From Nanobdellota archaeon (GTDB lineage: Archaea > Nanobdellota > Nanobdellia > Pacearchaeales > GW2011-AR1): 21,859 nucleotides of DNA. The first letter of the stretch is position 1, and every line of letters begins with the position of its first letter. Under the pieces are notes generated by a model, which searched no databases, was not told where the DNA came from, and was given only the letters and a program-made list of their open reading frames with translations. The stretch is from positions 1 to 21,859 of the forward strand of contig JAEWUG010000023.1 of assembly GCA_023397215.1 (NCBI GenBank), in the 5' to 3' direction. The position numbers were made by a program, and so were the translations under genes. This document shows, piece after piece, positions 1 through 6,338 of the stretch.

Positions 1-592
1 CTCTTAAAACTGCACTTACTTCTTTTAATTTTTCTTCTGTTTTTTCAAGTTCTCTTAATGACTTTTCTTTTCTAGTTTCATAAATAGAAATTCCTGCAAC
101 TTCTTCAATAATTCTTCTTCTATCCTCTGAAGACATTTTGATCATTGAAGCAATTTCTCCTTGTAAAACAATATTAAAACCATTTGGATCAATTCCAGCA
201 TATGACAGTAATTCTAATAATTCTTGTCTTGTTTTAGTTTGATTATTTATTTTATAAATAGATTGTCCATTTGTTCTTACAATTCTTTTAATTGTTATCT
301 CTTGCTCAGGTAAACTAAAACTTTTGTCAGAGTTATCAAATACTAATTCTACACTTGCTTCACTTGCTCCTCTATATATTTTATTCCCACTAAATAATAA
401 ATTCGCAGCTTTTGTAGCTCTTATTGATTTTATAGATAATCTCCCTAATACAAAACATAATGCATCTGTAATATTACTTTTACCACTCCCATTTGGACCA
501 ACAATAACATTCATAGAATTCTCAAGAGGTATTTCTGTTTTTCGAGCAAAACTCTTAAAGCCTTGTATCACAATCTTTTTAATATGAGTCAT
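1..592 (-). CDS. smc: SMC chromosome-segregation ATPase, N-terminal part (runs off the window)
   Basis: Partial gene: 197 codons from the ATG at 592-590 (minus strand) read to the window edge without a stop. The product opens MTHIKKIVIQGFKSF. It has a Walker A P-loop GPNGSGKSN at residues 32-40, the Q-loop VLQGEI around residue 144, and the RRRIIEEVAGI stretch that leads into the first coiled coil from about residue 165. This order is the N-terminal ATPase head of SMC proteins, which dimerise through a hinge and entrap DNA to compact and segregate chromosomes. The Walker B and signature motifs would lie in the missing C-terminal half, so completeness cannot be judged. A TATA-like box lies about 25 bp upstream of the start, which suggests its own promoter. 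A Rad50-like protein is less likely because the region after the Q-loop matches SMC. Confidence 0.93.
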   Translation of the reverse strand, partial: MTHIKKIVIQGFKSFARKTEIPLENSMNVIVGPNGSGKSNITDALCFVLGRLSIKSIRATKAANLLFSGNKIYRGASEASVELVFDNSDKSFSLPEQEITIKRIVRTNGQSIYKINNQTKTRQELLELLSYAGIDPNGFNIVLQGEIASMIKMSSEDRRRIIEEVAGISIYETRKEKSLRELEKTEEKLKEVSAVLR

Positions 593-612
593 ATTTTTTT
601 TAAGTAACCGAG

Positions 613-622
613 GTTTTTAAGG
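613..622 (-). promoter_or_regulatory. TATA-like box for smc
   Basis: On the minus strand this reads CCTTAAAAAC and is centred about 25 bp upstream of the smc ATG. Transcription would start at or next to the start codon. Confidence 0.5.
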
Positions 623-638
623 GTTATTAGAATTTAAA

Positions 639-1298
639 TCACAAGTAAAATAATTTTCTCTGATCCATTTTATCCTGGATATTTTTATAAGTTTTCCAGG
701 ATTTTCTAATTAAGTTATTATATTTCTCTTCTCCAAATGTTTTTATTAAAAATTCTTTTGTTACGGGGTCAGCAGGATATCCACTCCCAAAATTAATGTT
801 TAATTCGGCTTTTAATCTTTTTAGTTCATCTTCTCTTGTTTCTTTACTAATAATAGAAGCTGCAGAAACAATAGGATATTTAAAATCTGCCTTATGTTCA
901 CAATGTAATTCAATTAATTCTTTTTTTATTAATGTGTTCTCTAGATATTCAGACCATGCTTTTGTATTAACACTAGGGCAATCCACATAGACTCTTACTT
1001 TTTCATTTAAATTAGACATTAATTTATTAATTATAATTCCTGTTTTAATTGCTTCTAAATTATTTAAATTTGGGAATTCATCTATTTCTTTTGGTTCTAC
1101 TTTTTCAAGATAATAAGTATAATTTTTCCTAAAATAGTCTGCTAAAATTTTCCTTTGTTTTGGTGTAAGTAATTTACTATCTTTTGCACCTAAGTCTTTA
1201 ATCTTTTTTTCTTCTTCTTCTTCTGTTATAATCCCAGACAAAACCATTGGTCCTAAAACAGGCCCTCTTCCTGCGTCGTCAATACCAATTATTTTCAT
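639..1298 (-). CDS. rnhB: Ribonuclease HII
   Basis: A 219-residue protein of the usual size for archaeal RNase HII, which cuts the RNA strand of RNA-DNA hybrids and removes single ribonucleotides from DNA. The N-terminus carries GIDDAGRGPVLGPMV at residues 5-19. Other family hallmarks are the aspartate in YVDCPS (D106), HKADFKYPIVSAASIISK ending at residue 152 with D138, and GSGYPADP at 171-178. The catalytic set is normally D-E-D-D. Here the second acidic residue (position 8) is Asp rather than the usual Glu, so the site reads D7-D8-D106-D138. The gene lies downstream of smc's start region on the same strand, 46 bp away, with its own TATA box. Identification is firm. The effect of the E-to-D change is unknown. 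Confidence 0.95.
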   Translation of the reverse strand: MKIIGIDDAGRGPVLGPMVLSGIITEEEEEKKIKDLGAKDSKLLTPKQRKILADYFRKNYTYYLEKVEPKEIDEFPNLNNLEAIKTGIIINKLMSNLNEKVRVYVDCPSVNTKAWSEYLENTLIKKELIELHCEHKADFKYPIVSAASIISKETREDELKRLKAELNINFGSGYPADPVTKEFLIKTFGEEKYNNLIRKSWKTYKNIQDKMDQRKLFYL

Positions 1299-1318
1299 AA
1301 AAAAAGAAATCTTATTTA

Positions 1319-1329
1319 GTTTATAAAAC
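1319..1329 (-). promoter_or_regulatory. TATA box for rnhB
   Basis: GTTTTATAAAC on the minus strand, centred 26 bp upstream of the rnhB ATG. It is one of the best-formed boxes in the window and implies a leaderless transcript. Confidence 0.6.
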
Positions 1330-1449
1330 TTAACTAACTATTTATAAGAATATAAATTAATTTAAATGAGAAATATTGTAAATAATTGTTATTGTTTAAT
1401 CATAAAATGAAAACAAAACAAATAAAAACTAAAAAAACAATATAATAAT

Positions 1450-2400
1450 ATGACTAAAAAAACAGAAATTAATGGGATGATTTTTAAGGAATTAATTAAA
1501 CGAGGATATTCTCTTGATGGTAATACTCGTATTTGGAATATAGCTGATTCAAAGTTATGGTATTTAAAGCCAGAACAAGCTCAAGCATTTTTAGACTTAG
1601 AAAATTCTCAAGACTATAAAAAAGATATTATCCAAAAAGAAATAGATTTAATCAATGAGAATATAGATGATATGGTTAAAGATTTAAAAGGAAAATATTG
1701 GAATATTGTTGATATTGGTTGTGGTGATGGTAAAAAAGCAGTTATTTTTTTAAATAAACTTAAAGGTGATTTTAAAGTAAGATATTGTCCTATTGATATT
1801 AGTTCTTATATGGTTGAAAAAGCTTTACAAAAAATAAAGAAAACAGATGTTGAGGAAGTTATAAAATTTCAATGGAATATATCTGATTTTGAAAATATTA
1901 GTAATGTTTCTAATTTATTAAGATATGATAAATTTAAAGAGAATTTCTTCCTATTATTGGGGAATACATTAGGTAATTTTGAAATTAATGAATTATTATA
2001 TGAAATGAGAAGTGCAATGAAAGGTGATGATTATTTATTAATTGGAAATGGATTAGATAATCAAAAAGAAGAAGAAATTTTAGAAGCTTATAATAATACT
2101 TTTTTAGACAAATTATTAGTTAAAACATTGTTACAAATTGGTTTTAAAGAAGAAAACTTAAAATATGGAGCAAGATTTAAGAATTCTAGAGTTGAAATGT
2201 ATTATACTATTTTAAAAGATTGCAAAATTAAATTTTTAGAAAAAGAGATTAAATTTAATACAGGAGATCAAATAATAGTAGGAGTATCTTATAAATATAA
2301 TAAAAATGATTTTATTAGTTTCTTAAGATTATATTTTGACCAAGTGGATATTAAAATCTCTGAAGATGGTTCTTATGCTTTGGCTTTATGTAAAAAATAA
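1450..2400 (+). CDS. EgtD-like SAM-dependent methyltransferase (histidine-specific methyltransferase family)
   Basis: 316 residues. A class I SAM-binding site is seen as IVDIGCGDGKKA (86-97), followed by PIDIS (114-118) for the ribose-binding acidic position. The stretch LLGNTLGNF at 169-177 corresponds to the 'F-L-G-S-T-I-G-N-F' signature of the EgtD/DUF2260 family, whose founding member trimethylates histidine in ergothioneine synthesis. Nothing else of that pathway (EgtB sulfoxide synthase, EgtE) is visible here, so the substrate may be another small molecule or a protein residue. The N-terminal 80 residues are rich in acidic and amide side chains and are unlike bacterial EgtD. About 40 bp separate it from the PP-loop gene downstream on the same strand. 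Family assignment is fairly secure; substrate is unknown. Confidence 0.75.
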   Translation: MTKKTEINGMIFKELIKRGYSLDGNTRIWNIADSKLWYLKPEQAQAFLDLENSQDYKKDIIQKEIDLINENIDDMVKDLKGKYWNIVDIGCGDGKKAVIFLNKLKGDFKVRYCPIDISSYMVEKALQKIKKTDVEEVIKFQWNISDFENISNVSNLLRYDKFKENFFLLLGNTLGNFEINELLYEMRSAMKGDDYLLIGNGLDNQKEEEILEAYNNTFLDKLLVKTLLQIGFKEENLKYGARFKNSRVEMYYTILKDCKIKFLEKEIKFNTGDQIIVGVSYKYNKNDFISFLRLYFDQVDIKISEDGSYALALCKK

Positions 2401-2407
2401 GAGTTAA

Positions 2408-2416
2408 TTTTATAAT
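2408..2416 (+). promoter_or_regulatory. TATA-like box for the PP-loop gene
   Basis: TTTATAATA centred about 26 bp before the ATG at 2439. The gene probably has its own leaderless transcript in addition to any read-through from the methyltransferase gene. Confidence 0.5.
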
Positions 2417-2438
2417 AACAAACTAATTTTCCTAATCA

Positions 2439-3344
2439 ATGAAACAAAGAGTATTAGTTTTATTTTCAGGTGGACTGGATAGTAGACTTGTAATTAAATT
2501 TTTTAAAGAGAAAAATTTTGATGTAACAGCATTATATTTTAATTTACCTTTTGGATGTAATTCTTCTTTAAATGAAATTAATTCTTTTGTCAAAGAAGAA
2601 AATATTAAACTAAGAATTATTGATGTCAAAAAAGAGCCTTATCTAAAAGGATATTTGAAAGTTTTAAAGAAACCTAAATTTGGTTATGGTGCTAGTTTTA
2701 ATCCTTGTAGTGATTGCAAAATTTGGATGTTTAAAATTGCTAAAGATATTTATAATAAAGAAAATTTTGATATTGTTGCTAGTGGTGAAGTTTTAGGTCA
2801 AAGACCAATGAGTCAAACAAATAAGAAAAGAAATTTGATAGATAATGAAATTAAATTTGATATACTTAGACCTTTATCTGGAAAGTTATTACCCGAAACA
2901 ATTTATGAAAAAAAAGGTTTAATCAAAAAAGAAGAATTATATGATATTGATGGTAGAAGAAGAGTTAAACAATTAGAATTAGCAAAAAAATGGAAAATAA
3001 AATATCCAAATCCAAGTGGTGGTTGTTTATTATGTGAAAAAGCATACAAAAAAAGATTTGAATATTTAATCAAAAATAATATTTTAAGCTCAGAAAATTT
3101 AGAGATTACAAGAGTAGGTAGAGCATTTTTAATCGAAAAAATATTTTATATTGTTGCAAGAAATTCTTTTGAAGGAAAAATTTTAATGAAATTTAAAGAA
3201 AATATTCTTTTAGGTGATAAAGGTATTCCAACAGTTTATTTTAGTAAAAAACAAGGTATTGAAAGAGCAAAAGAATTACAGAAAGCATTTAGTAAAGAAC
3301 AAAGTGAAGAAAAGAGAGAATACTTTAATGAGTATAAATTATAA
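2439..3344 (+). CDS. PP-loop ATPase, MnmA/ThiI-like tRNA thiolation enzyme
   Basis: 301 residues. The N-terminus has the ATP pyrophosphatase loop SGGLDS at 10-15. NPCSDCK at 88-94 parallels the 'NPxxxCN' element of MnmA, with C90 and C93. SGEVLGQRPMSQ (115-126) sits where MnmA has its 'ATGHYA' segment. GGCLLCE (194-200) supplies C196 and C199, matching the position of MnmA's second catalytic cysteine. MnmA activates uridine 34 of tRNA with ATP and inserts sulfur (s2U). This protein probably does a related thiolation, at U34 or U8. The four cysteines could hold an Fe-S cluster, as in sulfide-using thiolases. The last 100 residues show no domain I recognise. A tRNA wobble-modification pair (elp3/Trm9-like) lies 3 kb away, which fits a U34 role. 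The exact target is inference. Confidence 0.75.
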   Translation: MKQRVLVLFSGGLDSRLVIKFFKEKNFDVTALYFNLPFGCNSSLNEINSFVKEENIKLRIIDVKKEPYLKGYLKVLKKPKFGYGASFNPCSDCKIWMFKIAKDIYNKENFDIVASGEVLGQRPMSQTNKKRNLIDNEIKFDILRPLSGKLLPETIYEKKGLIKKEELYDIDGRRRVKQLELAKKWKIKYPNPSGGCLLCEKAYKKRFEYLIKNNILSSENLEITRVGRAFLIEKIFYIVARNSFEGKILMKFKENILLGDKGIPTVYFSKKQGIERAKELQKAFSKEQSEEKREYFNEYKL

Positions 3345-3584
3345 TTATTTTCTAAATTTTAATATAACAATTACATAACCAATTATTTTGTATTTGTAAT
3401 TTGAACCAAGATTTTTTACTATTTCTTCTGCAAATTCTATTTTTTGTTCTTTATCTCTACAAGCTGATTTTAATACATTAATTCTTAAGATTTTTTGTTT
3501 TTGAAATATTGTCTTTATTTGGTCAATAAACTCAGGAGTTATTCCTTTTTTTCCTAATTGTATTTTTTTAACTGGTTTTACCAT
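3345..3584 (-). CDS. CRM/YhbY-family RNA-binding protein
   Basis: 79 residues, a single-domain protein. It has IQLGKKGITPEFIDQI early in the chain (the YhbY 'V-x-I-G-K-x-G-L-T' pattern), a central KILRINVLKSAC strand-turn, and a C-terminal GYVIVILKF strand. This is the order of the CRM (CRS1-YhbY) domain, which binds ribosomal precursor RNA in bacteria and archaea and group II introns in plants. It is slightly shorter than bacterial YhbY (about 97 residues) and lacks the first helix. Its stop abuts the stop of the convergent PP-loop gene with no gap. It may be transcribed with the upstream minus-strand genes, since only about 30 bp separate it from the orphan that precedes it. A role in ribosome assembly is inferred from the family. 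Confidence 0.8.
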   Translation of the reverse strand: MVKPVKKIQLGKKGITPEFIDQIKTIFQKQKILRINVLKSACRDKEQKIEFAEEIVKNLGSNYKYKIIGYVIVILKFRK

Positions 3585-3614
3585 ATATAGAGGATTTATT
3601 AAGAGTTTAAATAA

Positions 3615-3995
3615 TTATGCAGGATAAATTTTAAATTCTGGAAAAAAAGAATCAATATAAGATTTATATGTAAACCCAAATGAATTTTCTGTGTATAAAT
3701 TAATCCATAAATCATAATGATTATAAATTTTTCCAAAATATAAATAAGGAAAAGACAATTCAGAACTTTCATGTAAATTAGTAGATAACCATATATCTCC
3801 TGTTGAAAAAGGTAAATGATTTTTGAGTATTTTAACTCCCTTTGGAATTTTATAACTTTTATCCCTAATCAGATCTATTAATTTTATTGGTTTATTTAAT
3901 CTTAATTCTTCTATAGAAGAGAATAAAGATAAATCTATATTTGTAATTTTAAGTAAATTTAATCCATTAATAGAATATAAACCTTTATTTAACAT
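3615..3995 (-). CDS. Hypothetical protein overlapping the NFACT-R gene
   Basis: 126 residues, not recognised. The ATG at 3995-3993 lies inside the 3' end of the NFACT-R gene, an 11-bp overlap in another frame, so the two are almost certainly co-transcribed and possibly coupled in translation. No Shine-Dalgarno-like sequence precedes the start. The chain is soluble, has no clear transmembrane segment, and is unusually aromatic in its second half (many Tyr, Trp and Phe between residues 70 and 126). I see no catalytic motif. Low-complexity bias is mild, so it reads as a real folded protein of about 14 kDa. Its neighbours (NFACT-R, CRM protein) hint at RNA or ribosome work, but that is only context. 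Confidence 0.65.
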   Translation of the reverse strand: MLNKGLYSINGLNLLKITNIDLSLFSSIEELRLNKPIKLIDLIRDKSYKIPKGVKILKNHLPFSTGDIWLSTNLHESSELSFPYLYFGKIYNHYDLWINLYTENSFGFTYKSYIDSFFPEFKIYPA

Positions 3996-4362
3996 TTTTT
4001 TCTAAGTTTAATATATCTATTTTTTTTATTTTAATTGTTTTAATTATTTTATTTACATGCCATAATCCAGCTTTATCTTTTTTATTTTTATAAACATCAG
4101 ACTTTAAAAATAAATGAACTAATACATCTTTTTTATTATCTCTCCAATATTGACTTTTCTGTGCACAAAATAAACTTGCTTGATTTATTTCTTCATTTGT
4201 AGGACTTTCTCCCAAATTAATAAAACTACTTCCTGGTTCTACTGTGTGAATTAAAAAATCATTTTGTTTTGCTAAAGAAACTAATTCATCATTTTGAATT
4301 GCATTTTTTCCAGCTAAAACTTTTTTTCCAGTTAAAAGTAAATATTCTTTAAAGTTAGACAT
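3985..4362 (-). CDS. Stand-alone NFACT-R (DUF814) RNA-binding domain protein
   Basis: 125 residues. It opens with a strand then GKKVLAGKNAIQNDELVSLA (12-31), which matches the NFACT-R pattern 'v-G-R-x-A-x-x-N-D-x-L'. It continues with DFLIHTVEPGSSFINL (34-49), the 'D-x-W-x-H-x-x-x-x-P-G-S-H-V' element with Ser in place of the usual final His. NQASLFCAQKSQYWR follows (the 'aA-x-x-A-x-x-x-S-k' helix), and then VHLFLKSDVYK and a strand ending the domain. In full-length NFACT proteins (RqcH, NEMF, Tae2) this domain lies C-terminal to the NFACT-N and coiled-coil parts and contacts tRNA or rRNA on stalled large subunits. Here it stands alone, as in some archaeal and bacterial single-domain versions. 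A TATA-like box precedes it and the downstream orphan overlaps its end. The fold call is good; the function is inferred. Confidence 0.8.
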   Translation of the reverse strand: MSNFKEYLLLTGKKVLAGKNAIQNDELVSLAKQNDFLIHTVEPGSSFINLGESPTNEEINQASLFCAQKSQYWRDNKKDVLVHLFLKSDVYKNKKDKAGLWHVNKIIKTIKIKKIDILNLEKNVK

Positions 4363-4383
4363 ATTAATTAAATATTTATTTTC

Positions 4384-4392
4384 TTTATATAT
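4384..4392 (-). promoter_or_regulatory. TATA-like box for the NFACT-R/orphan operon
   Basis: ATATATAAA on the minus strand, centred 26-27 bp before the ATG at 4362. It lies in the short gap after the helicase gene. Confidence 0.5.
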
Positions 4393-4399
4393 TTTAGTT

Positions 4400-6280
4400 T
4401 TAGAAGAATTTAGTGTTTAAAACTCTAATATCAGGACTAAGTAAATTAATCCAGTCACCTTCAAATCTTATACCTCTCGAAATTTTCTGAATTAATTCTC
4501 TATAAGCTTTGTCCATATAAAACTCAGTGAAATAATCTGGTTGTTCTTTTTTTAAAATCTTCCAGAAATTGCTCTGTATATTAGGATAAGGGTATCTTGT
4601 TAGAATAATATTTCTACATTTATCTCCTGGGAAGTCTATTCCTCTGCTACATTTAGTAGTAAAAAGAATATTATTTCTTCCATGCAAAAAATCATTAATT
4701 GCATTATTTGAATTATCTTGAATTTCTCTTAAATCATTTTGAGTAATTAAATTATCAAATTTATATCTTTCTTTTTCTTGTTCATTTGGTAAATCAGAGA
4801 ATGAATTTACATGAACTAATGTTTTTTCTTTTGTATTTGCTAAAACACAGTCTAACATTTTTAAATATCTCTCACGAGTAATATTACCACTTTTAAAATT
4901 AGAATAATTACAATTTCTTTCAACTCCTGTTCTATAAACTTTTATTTTTCCAGGATTTTTTGTTTCTGCTTTAATAATCTTAAAATTATCTAAGCCAAAA
5001 ATATCTTTTAAGACTTTCTCAGAATGAAGAGTCCCACTCATTAAAATTAAAACATTATTTTGAGAAGTTAATTCTTGCATTTTTTGTTTTAAATTTATAC
5101 TAACAAGTGTTACATAAATATTGTCTTCCTTTAAATAAGGATTATCAAATAAACTTGATTGCTTTTCATCTTTTTTTATAAATTCTGTTGAGATATATGT
5201 CTCTTCTAAAACTTTTTCAAAACTAATTAAAATTTCTACAACTCTATTATAATAATTTAATTCTTCTTCAGAAGCAAGATGAGTATTTTCTAGTATTTTT
5301 TCAATTATTTTAATAAAAGAAATTGTTTTTACTTTTTCACAATCTACTTCTCTTTTATGTTCTAAAACAAAATCATTAATTAAATAAATTAAATCTCGCA
5401 CTGATTGTTTATCTTCTTTTTTCTCAGGATTTAAATTTGTTAGAGAAGTTAATAATCTTTGTAAATTTATTTTTCGTTCATTTGAAAAACTATCTAAGAA
5501 TTCATCACATTCGTCAATAATATCTATTTCTGTTTTTGGTTTTCTTCCCATTTCTAATTCAATTAAATATTTTGCTGAATTAAAGATTAAAACATCACTT
5601 GTTGCATAATGTTTATATTGATCACAATAGTCACAACCTTTTTTTCTTTGGAATAATGCAAATTCTTTTCCTGAAATTGTCTGAAATTTTACTTTATTTG
5701 TTTGTTTAAGTCCTTTAATATTTAATTCAGAGGGTATTATTGGGGACCAATAAGGACAGGCACAAGCAACATTTGCTCTTTTTATATCACTTATTGAAGA
5801 GAAGTCTTCTTTTTGAACTTCTGGGTTTTTATCAATATAATCTAATAATTGATCTAAATTTCTTTCTCTAATTTCAATTGTACAAGGGAGATTTTTTTCA
5901 TTTGCTTTTCCACCTAAATAAGGACAGTGAAAATTATTTCTTCCTTTTATTATTGAAATATTTAATGGAGTTTTATCTTCTTTTAAAATAAATTTCTTTT
6001 GAGTATAATCTTTTTCATATTGTTCTTGTAACGATTTTATTGGAACAACAATAGAAGATTTTTTAAAATTTTTAGCAATATTTAGTGCAATTGCACTTTT
6101 TCCAGTTCCACAAACACCATGAATAAAAATAATTCTATTACCTTTGTTTATTAAATCTAAAACATCATTTACTATATCTTCTTGAGTTTTTCCATTTGAA
6201 AACTTCAAAGGTTTTAATAAATCTCCTGAATAATCAAATATTCCTCCTTCACTATTTTTTTCATATAAAGACCATGTCAT
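4400..6280 (-). CDS. Rad3/XPD/DinG-like superfamily 2 helicase with candidate Fe-S cysteines
   Basis: 626 residues from the ATG at 6280. An in-frame GTG nine bases earlier lies inside the ribosome-binding site and is not the likely start. Walker A is GVCGTGKS (55-62) and the DEAH-type box is DECD (256-259). Between them are C119, C133, the CAC pair before PYW (173, 175) and the GCDYC pair (216, 219). Their order resembles the XPD/DinG 4Fe-4S domain that separates DNA strands. The C-terminal half shows LMSGTLHS (motif IV region), TTKCSRGIDFPG (motif V) and QKISRGIRFEGDW (motif VI, with Ser where 'QxxGR' has Gly). A 5'-3' DNA helicase in repair or replication is the likely role. XPD itself is better conserved, so this is a divergent relative. 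Confidence 0.85.
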   Translation of the reverse strand: MTWSLYEKNSEGGIFDYSGDLLKPLKFSNGKTQEDIVNDVLDLINKGNRIIFIHGVCGTGKSAIALNIAKNFKKSSIVVPIKSLQEQYEKDYTQKKFILKEDKTPLNISIIKGRNNFHCPYLGGKANEKNLPCTIEIRERNLDQLLDYIDKNPEVQKEDFSSISDIKRANVACACPYWSPIIPSELNIKGLKQTNKVKFQTISGKEFALFQRKKGCDYCDQYKHYATSDVLIFNSAKYLIELEMGRKPKTEIDIIDECDEFLDSFSNERKINLQRLLTSLTNLNPEKKEDKQSVRDLIYLINDFVLEHKREVDCEKVKTISFIKIIEKILENTHLASEEELNYYNRVVEILISFEKVLEETYISTEFIKKDEKQSSLFDNPYLKEDNIYVTLVSINLKQKMQELTSQNNVLILMSGTLHSEKVLKDIFGLDNFKIIKAETKNPGKIKVYRTGVERNCNYSNFKSGNITRERYLKMLDCVLANTKEKTLVHVNSFSDLPNEQEKERYKFDNLITQNDLREIQDNSNNAINDFLHGRNNILFTTKCSRGIDFPGDKCRNIILTRYPYPNIQSNFWKILKKEQPDYFTEFYMDKAYRELIQKISRGIRFEGDWINLLSPDIRVLNTKFF

Positions 6281-6285
6281 AAAAA

Positions 6286-6292
6286 TCACCTA
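6286..6292 (-). promoter_or_regulatory. Ribosome binding site that fixes the helicase start
   Basis: AGGTGAT on the minus strand matches the anti-Shine-Dalgarno of 16S rRNA and lies five bases before the ATG at 6280. The GTG at 6289 is part of this element. Confidence 0.6.
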
Positions 6293-6338
6293 ATTTAATT
6301 TAAAAAAACAAATGTACATTTTTAAAAATATGGATTGT

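Noticed and set aside
324..587. Plus-strand open frame of 87 codons
   Set aside because: Antisense to the SMC ATPase head, which has clear Walker A and Q-loop motifs in the other strand.
796..990. Plus-strand open frame of 64 codons
   Set aside because: Lies entirely inside rnhB on the opposite strand, with no motif of its own.
2432..2629. Minus-strand open frame of 65 codons
   Set aside because: Antisense to the P-loop region of the PP-loop gene.
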